This document shows, piece after piece, positions 26,693 to 36,168 of a stretch of DNA of 64,000 nt. Source of the stretch: Flagellimonas lutaonensis. Lineage in GTDB: Bacteria; Bacteroidota; Bacteroidia; Flavobacteriales; Flavobacteriaceae. Location: NCBI RefSeq assembly GCF_000963865.1, contig NZ_CP011071.1, forward strand, positions 3,210,260-3,274,259, given 5' to 3'. The position numbers and the translations under genes were made by a program. The notes under the pieces were generated by a model, which saw nothing but the letters and a program-made list of their open reading frames with translations, did no database searches and was not told the origin of the DNA. Each line of letters starts with the position of its first letter. Position 1 is the first letter of the stretch.

Positions 26693-27223
26693 ATGAATTT
26701 CTGCAAGGTTTTTATCTTTTCTTCTTTAATAGTATTATTTTTTTCATGTAAAGGAACGGAGGAAAAAAATGATTATGAGGGCGAACCGGTCATTACCACT
26801 TTTTATCTGATACGACATGCCGAAAAGGACCGTACAGACCCTGATAATCCTGATCCGGAACTGAACCAAGACGGACTTACCCGGGCGTTGAAATGGGCAG
26901 AGATCTTTGATCCGATTCCGCTCGATGCCATTTATTCGACCAACTACGAGCGTACTTCTATGACCGCTGCCCCTACCTCGGTAAAAAAGGACATCGATAT
27001 CAAATATTATGACCCAAGCAGTTTAGACATTGAAGATTTCAAACTACAGAACGAGGGCCTCAATGTATTGATCGTGGGCCATAGCAATACCACGCCGATG
27101 CTGGTCAACAAACTATTGGGGGTCGAAAAATACAATCAGATGGACGATTCAGACAACAGTAGTCTCTTTATAGTAAGAATCATCGATGGCAAGGCCACCG
27201 ATATTTTGCTGAACATGCATTAA
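26693..27223 (+). CDS. Histidine phosphatase family lipoprotein
   Basis: A 176-residue protein from the ATG at 26693, which starts a lipoprotein signal, MNFCKVFIFSSLIVLFFSC. The phosphoglycerate-mutase-type RHG motif appears as LIRHAEKDRTD, with the phospho-accepting His, and the second catalytic His is in VGHSNTTP near 140. Family enzymes remove phosphate from small molecules or proteins. Being lipid-anchored, it acts in the periplasm or outside, so phosphate scavenging or a signalling role is possible. It lacks neighbours in an obvious pathway and overlaps the convergent lipoprotein gene by 4 bases. An ATG at 26681 is an alternative start. Confidence 0.85.
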   Translation: MNFCKVFIFSSLIVLFFSCKGTEEKNDYEGEPVITTFYLIRHAEKDRTDPDNPDPELNQDGLTRALKWAEIFDPIPLDAIYSTNYERTSMTAAPTSVKKDIDIKYYDPSSLDIEDFKLQNEGLNVLIVGHSNTTPMLVNKLLGVEKYNQMDDSDNSSLFIVRIIDGKATDILLNMH

Positions 27224-27963
27224 GGATTCTTTTCAACGTGAACGTTCTTGAGTTCTATTTTTGAGAGCAACTCTAGATTGCCCGCCCCAAAAAGGCTGTC
27301 AATGGCAAAGAAATCAATTGCTTTTTCCTTTGGCTTATAATTGTTGTAGTCCACAAACCGAATGCCGTTAACATAGCGTTCATTGTAGGCTTCGCGAAAC
27401 CGGATACCCCCACCGTTCACGTGAAACTCGTATGCCAAATAATCGGGCTTAAAGGTTTCTTTGTCAAACCAATACAGGTAGGTATCCTCAAAATCATCGC
27501 CGCCACCCTCTTGATCAAAGGTCACTTTGACCTTATAGTATTTCTTGTTTTTTATAACCGCCTCTCCCAACAGTTCTTTGTTCACTGCCCTGTCGTTCAG
27601 GCCTAGGGGCAATCGTGTAAAATAGTGTACAGAATTGACTGAATTGGCGTACCGGTTGGCCATTGAGTCGGGCAATGTTACAAGGCTATCGTTCACAAAT
27701 CGCTGAAAATCGTTGTTGGTAAGAACATCGGTGATCTTCAACGAATCGGTTCTAGAAATCCGCTTTAAGATTTTTTTTCCGTTGATAACGTTGGCTTCAT
27801 ATGTTTTGCCGCGAAAATCAAATGATACGGTGTGGGTATTGTGTAGCTTTCCCCCAGACACCTCGATGGCCTTGTCCACAACCTGTTGGGCCGTAATGGA
27901 CTTTTTTGATTCATTCAAACACGATCCAAAGCATACCAGTAGCAACACAACTAAATATATCAT
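27220..27963 (-). CDS. Lipoprotein, DUF6503-like
   Basis: A 247-residue protein with signal [15 protein letters not shown] and a lipobox Cys15. The mature part has beta strands with [15 protein letters not shown] near 45-60, later [18 protein letters not shown] and an HVNGGG turn, consistent with a LolA/LppX-like open barrel. Homologues in Flavobacteriaceae are, as I recall, called DUF6503 and often carry a misleading aldolase name; I place it there with moderate confidence. It would bind a lipid or hydrophobic ligand in the periplasm. Convergent overlap with the phosphatase gene is 4 bases. It is divergent from smpB. Confidence 0.7.
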   Translation of the reverse strand: MIYLVVLLLVCFGSCLNESKKSITAQQVVDKAIEVSGGKLHNTHTVSFDFRGKTYEANVINGKKILKRISRTDSLKITDVLTNNDFQRFVNDSLVTLPDSMANRYANSVNSVHYFTRLPLGLNDRAVNKELLGEAVIKNKKYYKVKVTFDQEGGGDDFEDTYLYWFDKETFKPDYLAYEFHVNGGGIRFREAYNERYVNGIRFVDYNNYKPKEKAIDFFAIDSLFGAGNLELLSKIELKNVHVEKNP

Positions 27964-28032
27964 TGCCTTAATTTTAATAGGAAGTTCGCAAAACGGCCCC
28001 TGACATTACAAATCTGCTTATTTTTGTGTCCC

Positions 28033-28494
28033 ATGCAGAATACCATCAACATAAAGAACAAAAGAGCCCGTTTCGACTATGAGATTCTAGATAAATACAC
28101 TGCGGGCATCGTATTGTCGGGCACCGAGATCAAATCGATTCGTTTGGGCAAGGCCTCCCTATCACAAAGTTTTTGCGAATTTAATGATAAGGGTGAATTG
28201 TTCGTCATCAATATGCAAATCGACGAGTATTCGCATGGCACCCATTACAACCACCGGCCAAAGGCCGAACGCAAGCTGTTGCTGAACAAAGGGGAGCTTA
28301 GAAAATTACGTAAAGAGGTGACCACTTCGGGGCTTACCATTATTCCGCTCAATCTGTTCATCAATGACCGGGGACTTGCCAAATTGAACATTGGCCTGGC
28401 GCGGGGCAAAAAGCTGTACGATAAGCGCGAGACCATTAAAGAAAGGGAGAGCAAGCGAAATTTATCGCGTATCAAGAAGAGTTATAACAATTGA
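28033..28494 (+). CDS. smpB: SsrA-binding protein SmpB
   Basis: A 153-residue protein that binds tmRNA and helps it enter stalled ribosomes. Motifs: [18 protein letters not shown] at the N-terminus, [14 protein letters not shown] in the OB-fold, [12 protein letters not shown] and a basic C-terminal tail ending KSYNN that reaches the decoding centre. The start is the ATG at 28033, three codons after a TTG. It is cytosolic. It has a short convergent gap before pcm. The ssrA RNA gene itself is not in the window. Confidence 0.96.
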   Translation: MQNTINIKNKRARFDYEILDKYTAGIVLSGTEIKSIRLGKASLSQSFCEFNDKGELFVINMQIDEYSHGTHYNHRPKAERKLLLNKGELRKLRKEVTTSGLTIIPLNLFINDRGLAKLNIGLARGKKLYDKRETIKERESKRNLSRIKKSYNN

Positions 28495-28579
28495 ACAATT
28501 CTTTTTTTTCCTGTATTTTGAATGGAAGTTTTCAATTCGGGTATCCCGACCTTTCATATCGCGATGTATCGAGAACAGT

Positions 28580-29221
28580 TCAGTTCTTATCTCCCAACAT
28601 GGGCACAAAGCGAAAAGCGCCCATCTCCTTTTTCTCGAACTTCTTTTCAGACTTTCGTTCAAAAAGTACCATGGTCTGCTCTTCGATACCAACCGGAATG
28701 ACCAACCTGCCACCAACTTTCAGCTGTGAGAGCAATGCCTTGGGCACCTCTGGGGCCCCTGCGGTGACAATGATGCCATCGAAGGGCGCTTCTTGGGGCA
28801 GGCCCTTGTAGCCGTCGCCGAATACCATCTTTTTGGGCCGATAGCCCATTTTCTCAAAAAAAAGCCTTGTCTTCTTGAACAATTCTTGTTGGCGCTCAAT
28901 GGTATAGACCTTTGCTTTCAAATGAAGAAGAACGGCCGCCTGATAACCGCTTCCGGTACCTATTTCCAAAATCTTATCGCCCGGCTTCACCTGCAACAGC
29001 TCAGTTTGAAAAGCAACTGTATAGGGTTGTGAAATGGTCTGCTCTGCCCCTATCGGAAACGCTTTGTCTTGATAGGCATGGTCTTCAAAACCACTGTCCA
29101 AAAAAAGGTGGCGCGGAACCGTTCTGATCGCTTCAAGCACCCTACTATCTTTGATTCCCTTGCTGGCCACCACCTCAGCCAACTTGTTGCGCATGCCCTT
29201 ATGTTTGTGTGTATCTTTCAC
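28580..29221 (-). CDS. pcm: Protein-L-isoaspartate O-methyltransferase
   Basis: A 213-residue SAM-dependent methyltransferase that repairs isoaspartyl residues in aged proteins. SAM motif I is EIGTGSGYQAAVL near 85-97; the pre-motif SQPYTVAFQTELL and post-motif region GLPQEAPFDGIIVTAGAPEVP are typical of PCMT. The length matches the bacterial family (208-220). No signal peptide is present, so it is cytosolic. It is monocistronic, convergent with smpB and divergent from the Gfo/Idh gene. The start at 29221 keeps the N-terminal helix (NKLAEVVASKG). Confidence 0.95.
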   Translation of the reverse strand: MKDTHKHKGMRNKLAEVVASKGIKDSRVLEAIRTVPRHLFLDSGFEDHAYQDKAFPIGAEQTISQPYTVAFQTELLQVKPGDKILEIGTGSGYQAAVLLHLKAKVYTIERQQELFKKTRLFFEKMGYRPKKMVFGDGYKGLPQEAPFDGIIVTAGAPEVPKALLSQLKVGGRLVIPVGIEEQTMVLFERKSEKKFEKKEMGAFRFVPMLGDKN

Positions 29222-29327
29222 TGTTTTGGTTTGGTCATGGCGAATTTAAAAAGTTCTGCCCGAACTTTAGACATCCGCCGTTTCGATTTAAGCATCCATA
29301 TATGTATTTTTGGCAAAAACAGATACT

Positions 29328-30296
29328 ATGCTAAAGGCAGGCGTGCTCGGCGCAGGGCATTTGGGTAAAATTCATCTACGATTACTGCAAGAGTCAGCGT
29401 ATTATGATTTGGTCGGCTTTTACGACCCCGATGAGATAAATGCGAAAAAAGTGGCCGATGAGTTTGGTTATCGGTATTTCGACAACATCAACAAGTTGAT
29501 AGATGCCGTTGATATGGTCGATATTGTGACTCCCACCCTATCGCACTACGATTGTGCCGAAAAAGCTATTGAAAAAGGCAAACATGTCTTTATCGAGAAA
29601 CCGGTGACCAACACCCTTGAAGAGGCCGAAAAACTCATTGAAATGAAAGATCGATACGGTGTCAAGGCGCAGGTGGGACATGTTGAACGGTTCAACCCGG
29701 CCTTTTTGGCGGTAAAAGATGCCATTGACAACCCCATGTTCATTGAAACACATCGTCTGGCAGAATTTAACCCCCGTGGCACCGATGTACCGGTCGTACT
29801 CGATTTGATGATACATGATATCGATGCCATTTTAAGTGTCGTAAACTCCGAAGTAAAGCAGATCAATGCAAGTGGGGTGTCGGTCATCAGTGATTCGCCC
29901 GACATTGCCAATGCCCGAATTGCCTTTGAAAATGGCTGTGTGGCCAACCTGACATCGAGCCGTATCTCGCTTAAGAACATGCGCAAATCCCGCTTTTTTC
30001 AAAGGGATGCCTATATTTCGGTGGATTTCTTGGAAAAAAAGGTCGAGGTGGTAAAAATGAAGGACGCCCCAGAAAATCCGGGGGATTTCGATATGATTCT
30101 GCAAAATGCCGAAGGTGAGAAAAAACAAATCTATTTCGAAAACCCCGATATTCGGCCCAACAATGCCATTTTGCAAGAGCTTGAGACCTTTGCCGAGGCC
30201 ATCAACAACGATACAGAACCAGTGGTGACCTTAGAACAGGGCGCCAATGCGCTCAAGGTTGCCCTACAAATAATAAAATCATTTAACCAAGTCTGA
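29328..30296 (+). CDS. Gfo/Idh/MocA-family oxidoreductase
   Basis: A 322-residue protein from the ATG at 29328. The Rossmann motif GVLGAGHLGKIH is at the N-terminus and the family EKP motif is in FIEKPVTN near 90. The second domain carries the HxxD-type catalytic region IHDIDAILS. Members oxidise or reduce sugars and related compounds with NAD(P); the substrate is not evident. It is coupled by a one-base overlap (TGATG) to a 3-hydroxyacyl-CoA dehydrogenase gene and leads a long plus-strand gene run to 36668. A start at 29310 (TTG) would add six residues and is less likely. Confidence 0.9.
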   Translation: MLKAGVLGAGHLGKIHLRLLQESAYYDLVGFYDPDEINAKKVADEFGYRYFDNINKLIDAVDMVDIVTPTLSHYDCAEKAIEKGKHVFIEKPVTNTLEEAEKLIEMKDRYGVKAQVGHVERFNPAFLAVKDAIDNPMFIETHRLAEFNPRGTDVPVVLDLMIHDIDAILSVVNSEVKQINASGVSVISDSPDIANARIAFENGCVANLTSSRISLKNMRKSRFFQRDAYISVDFLEKKVEVVKMKDAPENPGDFDMILQNAEGEKKQIYFENPDIRPNNAILQELETFAEAINNDTEPVVTLEQGANALKVALQIIKSFNQV

Positions 30297-31183
30297 TGAA
30301 AAAGATCGCAGTTATCGGTGCCGGCACCATGGGCAACGGCATCGCCCATGTTTTTGCCCAAAACGGGTTTATGGTAAACCTGATAGACATTTCTGATGAA
30401 TCGCTGCAAAATGGGCTGGCCACCATAACGAAAAATTTGGACAGAATGATGGCCAAAGAGACCATTACAGAAGATGTCAAGGTACAAACCCTCAACAATA
30501 TTTCCACCTTCACCGTTTTGAAAGAAGGTGTTGAAAATGTCGATTTGGTGGTGGAAGCCGCCACCGAAAACATCGATATAAAACTGAACATTTTCAATGA
30601 TCTTGATGCCATGTGTGCACCTGGCACCATTTTGGCCACCAACACCTCTTCCATATCAATAACCCAAATTGCCGCCGTCACCAATAGGCCCGACAAAGTT
30701 ATTGGCATGCACTTCATGAACCCGGTACCCATTATGAGACTGGTCGAGATCATCAGGGGGTACAGTACCTCAGACGAGGTCACTGAAACCATCATGGACC
30801 TATCGGTCAAATTGGGCAAGACCCCTACCGAGGTGAACGACTATCCCGGTTTTGTGGCCAACCGTATTTTGATGCCCATGATCAATGAGGCCATTGAAAC
30901 CCTATACAATGGTGTGGCCGGTGTCAAAGAAATCGATACCGTAATGAAACTGGGCATGGCACACCCAATGGGGCCATTGCAATTGGCAGATTTTATCGGC
31001 CTAGACGTATGCCTTTCCATTCTCAATGTGATGTATGATGGATTTAAAAATCCGAAATACGCCCCCTGTCCACTATTGGTGAACATGGTAACAGCGGGTA
31101 AATTGGGGATCAAGTCTGGCGAAGGTTTTTACAATTACTCAGCATCTAGAAAGGCCGAAAAAGTCTCGACACAGTTCAGTTGA
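30296..31183 (+). CDS. hbd: 3-hydroxybutyryl-CoA dehydrogenase
   Basis: A 295-residue protein with the NAD-binding motif IGAGTMGNGIAHVFA at residues 6-20 and the catalytic His-Glu pair implied in MHFMNPVPIMRLVEII. The C-terminal dimerisation domain has PGFVANRILMPMINEAI. It oxidises (S)-3-hydroxyacyl-CoA to 3-ketoacyl-CoA; the single-domain form of this length belongs to the hbd/paaH group. It is cytosolic. It overlaps the upstream oxidoreductase stop by one base and is followed after one base by DUF1015, suggesting a shared transcript without an evident common pathway. Confidence 0.93.
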   Translation: MKKIAVIGAGTMGNGIAHVFAQNGFMVNLIDISDESLQNGLATITKNLDRMMAKETITEDVKVQTLNNISTFTVLKEGVENVDLVVEAATENIDIKLNIFNDLDAMCAPGTILATNTSSISITQIAAVTNRPDKVIGMHFMNPVPIMRLVEIIRGYSTSDEVTETIMDLSVKLGKTPTEVNDYPGFVANRILMPMINEAIETLYNGVAGVKEIDTVMKLGMAHPMGPLQLADFIGLDVCLSILNVMYDGFKNPKYAPCPLLVNMVTAGKLGIKSGEGFYNYSASRKAEKVSTQFS

Positions 31184-31184
31184 T

Positions 31185-32420
31185 ATGGCGGTTGTAAAAC
31201 CTTTCAGGGCCATTAGGCCGGTCAAAGACAAAGCACCGTTCGTAGCCTCAAGATCGTACGAAGAATATAGCAACGACGAGTTGCGTTCTGTACTGCAATA
31301 CAATCCTTTTTCGTTTTTGCACATCATCAACCCGGGGTTCAAATTCAACCAATCGGTCAAAGGTGCCGAACGGTTCAAACTGGTACACAACAGGTACCTC
31401 GAGTTTTTGGAGAACGGGGTTTTTTTAAAAGATGAAGCCCCCAGCTTTTACCTGTACCAAATCGGCAAGGAAACGTTCAAGAGCCTTGGTCTGTTCTGTG
31501 CCACGAGTGTCGCCGATTATGAGCAGGATGTCATTAAAAAACATGAGGATACCATCTTAAAGAGAGAACAGCTCTTTGCCGACTATCTTGAAACGGTAGG
31601 TTTCAATGCCGAGCCCGTTTTGATGACCTATCCTGACAACAAAGGGATAGCGTCGATTTTGCAAAACGAAATGCAGAAGCCCGCTGAGTATGATTTTACC
31701 ACTCCAGATAAGATAAGCCATCGGCTTTGGAAGATTTCCGACGAACATACCATAGCCGATCTACAAGGGGCCTTCAAGGCCATTGAATGCCTCTACATTG
31801 CCGATGGCCACCACAGGAGTGCCTCATCTACACTATATGCCCAAAGAAAAAGGGCTGGCCAAAAAAAACATGCGGAATCGGCGCCCTATGACTTTTTCAT
31901 GAGTTATCTGATTCCCGAGTCTGAAATCAAGATTTACGAATTCAACCGAATGGTAAAAGACCTGAACGGGCTTTCAAAAAAGGAATATTTAATACGGTTG
32001 GATGAATTCTTTAGAATTGAAAAACGGGATGACGACCTGTACCGGCCCACCAAGAAACACCATTTTAGCATGTATCTTGATGGGGAATTCTATTCGCTCT
32101 ACCTGCGCAAAAAAGTTTATCGATTTACAGATGCGCTTAGCAAACTTGACACGCAGATACTCTACAAAACCATTTTAGAGCCCATATTGGGTGTTCACGA
32201 CCTGCGCAACGACAAGCGCATTGCCTATGGCTATGGCAAGTACAATTTGATCAAGATGAAAGACAGCATTGACCAAGGCGACTTTAAGGTCGGTTTCAGT
32301 CTGGTGCCCATTACCACAGAAGAAATAAAGAATATTGCCGATGCGGGGTTGGTAATGCCCCCCAAGAGCACCTATATTGAACCCAAATTGCGAAGTGGAC
32401 TTACGATTTATGAACTTTGA
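31185..32420 (+). CDS. DUF1015-family protein
   Basis: A 411-residue protein matching DUF1015, with AVVKPFRAIRPVKDKAPFVA at the N-terminus, YIADGHHRSASS near the middle and PKSTYIEPKLRSGL at the end. The family is widespread in Bacteroidota, often next to serine-pathway genes, and its activity is unassigned; the conserved GHHR suggests a catalytic or metal site. It is cytosolic. It sits one base after the dehydrogenase and 3 bases before the YggS-family gene, with which it co-occurs in this phylum. Confidence 0.9.
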   Translation: MAVVKPFRAIRPVKDKAPFVASRSYEEYSNDELRSVLQYNPFSFLHIINPGFKFNQSVKGAERFKLVHNRYLEFLENGVFLKDEAPSFYLYQIGKETFKSLGLFCATSVADYEQDVIKKHEDTILKREQLFADYLETVGFNAEPVLMTYPDNKGIASILQNEMQKPAEYDFTTPDKISHRLWKISDEHTIADLQGAFKAIECLYIADGHHRSASSTLYAQRKRAGQKKHAESAPYDFFMSYLIPESEIKIYEFNRMVKDLNGLSKKEYLIRLDEFFRIEKRDDDLYRPTKKHHFSMYLDGEFYSLYLRKKVYRFTDALSKLDTQILYKTILEPILGVHDLRNDKRIAYGYGKYNLIKMKDSIDQGDFKVGFSLVPITTEEIKNIADAGLVMPPKSTYIEPKLRSGLTIYEL

Positions 32421-32423
32421 ATT

Positions 32424-33077
32424 ATGTCGATAAAAGAAAATCTTTTAAAAATAAAGGCCAGCCTTCCTGAAGGTGTCACACTGGTTGCGGTATCAAAGAC
32501 AAAATCACCCGAAGAAATAATGCAGGCCTATGAAGCTGGCCACCGCGTGTTCGGTGAGAACAAAATTCAAGAAATGACCCAGAAATGGGAGGCGCTTCCC
32601 AAAGACATCGCATGGCACATGATTGGCCATGTACAGCGTAACAAGGTAAAATACATGGCTGAATATGTATCGTTGATTCATGGGGTTGACAGTCTTCGAC
32701 TCTTGAAAGAAATCGACAAACAGGCCAAAAAACACGCTCGTACAATCGACTGTCTACTGCAGGTACACATAGCCGAGGAAGACACAAAATTCGGATTGAG
32801 CGAGCAAGAGCTTGAAGAAATGGTATCCTCAGAAACATTCCTTGATATGCAAAACGTGCGGATAAAGGGGCTTATGGGGATGGCCACCTTTACCGATGAT
32901 GAGAACCAGATACGAAAAGAGTTCAAATACCTTAAATTACTATACATCGGCCTTAAGGCCAAACTCGATGGCATTGACACGCTTTCAATGGGCATGAGTG
33001 GTGATTATCAGATAGCCATTGAAGAAGGCAGTACCATGGTACGTATCGGAAGTAGTATCTTTGGAACAAGAAATTAA
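32424..33077 (+). CDS. YggS-family PLP homeostasis protein
   Basis: A 217-residue single-domain alanine-racemase-fold protein. PLP is bound by the Lys in TLVAVSKTKSPEEI (near residue 25). FGENKIQEM and the C-terminal SMGMSGDYQIAIEEGSTMVRIG are family signatures. The protein has no known catalytic activity and maintains free PLP and amino acid pools. The length is slightly short but complete. It is cytosolic, and co-transcription with DUF1015 is likely. Confidence 0.95.
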   Translation: MSIKENLLKIKASLPEGVTLVAVSKTKSPEEIMQAYEAGHRVFGENKIQEMTQKWEALPKDIAWHMIGHVQRNKVKYMAEYVSLIHGVDSLRLLKEIDKQAKKHARTIDCLLQVHIAEEDTKFGLSEQELEEMVSSETFLDMQNVRIKGLMGMATFTDDENQIRKEFKYLKLLYIGLKAKLDGIDTLSMGMSGDYQIAIEEGSTMVRIGSSIFGTRN

Positions 33078-33124
33078 TGGACAGAAGGGTTTTCAGCCTT
33101 TCAGGTCTTATGGAAAACAGCTGA

Positions 33125-34414
33125 ATGTACGCCATACTTGATATTGAAAGCACGGGAGGCAAATACAATGAGGAAGGCATTATTGAAATTGCCGTTCACC
33201 GATTTGACGGGCATGAAGTGGTCGATACATTTATCAGCCTTGTAAATCCAGAGCGCGAGGTACAGCCTTATGTGGCCAAGTTGACCGGCATCAACAGCCG
33301 CATGCTCAAAACAGCACCCAAGTTTCATGAAGTGGCCAAACGAATCGTTGAGATTACCGAAGGAGCGGTATTGGTCGCCCACAACGCCCAGTTTGATTAC
33401 CGTATCCTCAGAACCGAATTCAGAAGGTTGGGCTACGATTTTCAGCGAAAAACACTCTGTACCGTTGATCTATCAAAGCGATTATTGCCCGATGCTGAAT
33501 CGCACAGTTTGGGCAAACTGGTGCGCTCGCTGGGCATTCCGGTAAGTGATCGGCACCGTGCCAACGGTGATGCCTTGGCAACGCTCAAGTTATTTCAGCT
33601 GCTGTTGGCCAAAGATACCGACAAGACCATTGTCAAAGACCTGGTACGGGCCGAAACCCTTGGTGAACTCTCTCCCCGCCAATTGGATATTGTCGAGGAA
33701 ATGCCCCAAGAGACGGGTGTTTACTACCTTCACAACAGGGATGGGGACATTATCTATATCGGCAAATCAAAGAATATCAAAAGAAAGGTCAACCAACATT
33801 TTACCAACGGCAGCAAATGGGCCCGCAACCTCCAAAAGGAAACAAGAAGGGTAACCTTTGAAAAAACGGGCAGCGAATTGGCGGCCCTGTTGAAAGAATA
33901 TGAGGAAATCAAAAAAAATACCCCGCCCTACAATACAAAAAAGGCCTATAACGGCTTTTCGTATGGGGTGTACGCTTATAAGGACCCAAATGGCTTCCTT
34001 GCGCTGAAAGCTGAAAGGGCCAATGGCCAACTCAAGCGTTTGAGCAGTTTTGGCAGTTTAAAGGCCACCAAGTCTTTTTTGAAGCAGCTTGCCGAACAAC
34101 ACGATTTAACGAAGAAAAAGTCCCCTAATGAGCACAATGCCAAGATAAAAGGACTTTTGAAAAAATACAGTACCCAAAACCGCGACATCGTGTTGACCGA
34201 CAAGGGTCGAAAAATTGGCGAGCGTTCTGTATTTCTCATCAAAAATGGCTGTCTTGAAGGATATGGTTTCGTTGACCTGAACCATCAAATCAATAATATT
34301 CATATCTTAGAATCGCTGATTACCCCTATGAAAGGTGATGCACATACCACACACATCATCGAATCATACCTGCGCAAAGAAAAGACCTTAAAAATTGTTG
34401 AACTGAAGCAGTAA
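33125..34414 (+). CDS. DEDDh exonuclease fused to GIY-YIG (UvrC-like) domain
   Basis: A 429-residue protein with two nuclease-type modules. The N-terminal DnaQ-like exonuclease has Exo I at AILDIESTGG (D6, E8), Exo II at LVAHNAQFDYRIL near 84-96, and Exo III in the DRHRANGDA region near 140. A GIY-YIG endonuclease domain follows near 195-275 (ETGVYYLHNRDGDIIYIGKS), resembling the UvrC N-terminus. The C-terminal 150 residues are a basic domain without a named fold. This fusion is known in bacteria as an epsilon-like/Cho-like protein and probably processes damaged DNA; it lacks the UvrB-binding and C-terminal half of UvrC. It is cytosolic, next to an ion channel gene. Confidence 0.88.
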   Translation: MYAILDIESTGGKYNEEGIIEIAVHRFDGHEVVDTFISLVNPEREVQPYVAKLTGINSRMLKTAPKFHEVAKRIVEITEGAVLVAHNAQFDYRILRTEFRRLGYDFQRKTLCTVDLSKRLLPDAESHSLGKLVRSLGIPVSDRHRANGDALATLKLFQLLLAKDTDKTIVKDLVRAETLGELSPRQLDIVEEMPQETGVYYLHNRDGDIIYIGKSKNIKRKVNQHFTNGSKWARNLQKETRRVTFEKTGSELAALLKEYEEIKKNTPPYNTKKAYNGFSYGVYAYKDPNGFLALKAERANGQLKRLSSFGSLKATKSFLKQLAEQHDLTKKKSPNEHNAKIKGLLKKYSTQNRDIVLTDKGRKIGERSVFLIKNGCLEGYGFVDLNHQINNIHILESLITPMKGDAHTTHIIESYLRKEKTLKIVELKQ

Positions 34415-34417
34415 TCG

Positions 34418-35251
34418 TTGAAAGTGGAAAAACCGAGCAAAAATTGGCGGGCCAAGCTTCATGAGGTGATATATGGTACCCATACCCGTGCGGGAAAAAT
34501 ATTCGACATTATTCTGCTGGTTGTCATTCTGTACAGTATCATCGTGGTCATGCTTGAGAGTGTGCCACGGTTTGACACCAAACATCATCGCTTTCTCGAT
34601 ATTTCAGAGTGGGTCGTAACCATTCTCTTTTCCATTGAATATATCTTAAGGATTATCTGCATTAAAAAACCGAGCAAGTATATCTTCAGCTTTTTTGGGG
34701 TTGTGGACTTACTTTCCACTATTCCCAAGTACCTGTCGTTCTTTGTAGTGGGCTCGCAATACATTACAGCCTTTAGGGCCCTGAGGCTACTGCGAATCTT
34801 TAGAATATTGAAATTGGTTCGTTTTGTGGGAGAATCTAACAACCTGCTGCGGGCCCTTAAGGCCAGCAGGGCCAAGATTTTCATTTTCGTATTTTTTATG
34901 CTGATCATCTCGGTGCTTCTGGGTACGGTCATGTACTTGATTGAAGGGCCAGAACATGGATTCAACAGCATTCCCCATAGTATTTATTGGACAATAGTAA
35001 CACTGACAACTGTTGGGTACGGCGATATCTCCCCACAAACGGGTTTAGGGCAGTTTTTTGCAACACTCATAATGATTATAGGATATGGTATAATTGCGGT
35101 GCCCACGGGTATTGTCTCCGCTGAATACACACGTTCAGATAAGGCCCTTTCTGTAAGCAGCGGCAGAAGCTGTTCTGACTGTGGTGCAGAAATCCATAGA
35201 AACGATGCTTACTACTGTCGAAAATGTGGGCATAAATTGGAGGAAGATTGA
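34418..35251 (+). CDS. Voltage-gated potassium channel with zinc-ribbon tail
   Basis: A 277-residue protein with six membrane helices. S4 is RALRLLRIFRILKLVRF with regularly spaced Arg residues, and the pore filter is TLTTVGYGDISP. The last 35 residues form a zinc ribbon, CSDCGAEIHRNDAYYCRKCG, with two CxxC pairs. It would conduct K+ across the inner membrane in a voltage-dependent manner. It starts at a TTG, 3 bases after the exonuclease stop, and ends in a 3-base overlap with miaA. The zinc-ribbon C-terminus replaces the usual coiled coil or RCK domain. Confidence 0.9.
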   Translation: MKVEKPSKNWRAKLHEVIYGTHTRAGKIFDIILLVVILYSIIVVMLESVPRFDTKHHRFLDISEWVVTILFSIEYILRIICIKKPSKYIFSFFGVVDLLSTIPKYLSFFVVGSQYITAFRALRLLRIFRILKLVRFVGESNNLLRALKASRAKIFIFVFFMLIISVLLGTVMYLIEGPEHGFNSIPHSIYWTIVTLTTVGYGDISPQTGLGQFFATLIMIIGYGIIAVPTGIVSAEYTRSDKALSVSSGRSCSDCGAEIHRNDAYYCRKCGHKLEED

Positions 35252-36168
35252 TGGCCAAAAAGATTTTGGTATGTATAATAGGCCCCACCGGTATTGGCAA
35301 AACCCGTTTGGCCATTGCCTTGGCCCAACATTACGACACCGAAATACTCTCTGCCGATTCACGGCAGTTTTATAAAGAAATGACCATTGGCACCGCAGTA
35401 CCAACCACGGATGAGCTATCGGCGGCTCCGCATCACTTTATTCAGCACAAAAGCATTTTCGAAGCCTATACGGTAGGTGATTTTGAACGAGATGCCCTGG
35501 CCAAGCTTACCGAATTATATAAAAAGAAAGATTTTGTGATCATGGCCGGTGGTAGTGCATTGTATGTAGATGCCGTCGTCAAAGGGCTCGATGATTTCCC
35601 AGAGATTGACCCAAAAATCAGGAAGGCTCTGGTAACGGCACTGAATGAAAAAGGGTTGGCCCATTTACAGGAAGAGTTGAAAGAGCGCGATCCGAAATAC
35701 TATAGATCCGTTGATCTGCAGAATCCACAACGTTTGATCCGAGCCCTTGAAGTATGTATGGCCACCGGCCAGCCGTACTCTTCTTTTCGAAACCAGAAAA
35801 AGGTTGTCCGCCCATTTAAAAGTTTCTATGTAGGCCTTCGCGCAGATAGGGAAACAATCTACGACCGAATAAACCAGCGGGTTGACCAAATGATGGCAGA
35901 CGGTCTGTTAAAAGAGGCCAAGTCGCTTTATGCACACCGTGAACTGAATGCCCTGCAAACAGTGGGCTACAAAGAGCTGTTCGATTATCTTGACGGCACT
36001 GCTACCCTTGCCGAAGCAGTAGCAGAGATCAAGAAGAATACACGAAGGTTTGCAAAGCGACAGCTGACCTGGTATAGAAAAAAACCCTCTATACTTTGGG
36101 TCGATTACGATATGTCCACAGATGAAATAGTGGCCAAACTCAATCATAAAATAGCAACGGAATCATGA
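35251..36168 (+). CDS. miaA: tRNA dimethylallyltransferase
   Basis: A 305-residue enzyme that isopentenylates A37 of tRNAs reading UNN codons. The P-loop is IIGPTGIGKTRLAIAL near 8-23, the substrate loop LSADSRQFYKEMTIGTAVP near 34-52, and AGGSALYVDAVVKGLDD at about 95-111. The tRNA-binding part has QNPQRLIRALEV and later LQTVGYKELFDYL. The length is normal. The ATG at 35251 overlaps the channel gene stop; a preceding TTG is less likely. It overlaps the gluconokinase start by 4 bases (ATGA). Cytosolic. Confidence 0.97.
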   Translation: MAKKILVCIIGPTGIGKTRLAIALAQHYDTEILSADSRQFYKEMTIGTAVPTTDELSAAPHHFIQHKSIFEAYTVGDFERDALAKLTELYKKKDFVIMAGGSALYVDAVVKGLDDFPEIDPKIRKALVTALNEKGLAHLQEELKERDPKYYRSVDLQNPQRLIRALEVCMATGQPYSSFRNQKKVVRPFKSFYVGLRADRETIYDRINQRVDQMMADGLLKEAKSLYAHRELNALQTVGYKELFDYLDGTATLAEAVAEIKKNTRRFAKRQLTWYRKKPSILWVDYDMSTDEIVAKLNHKIATES

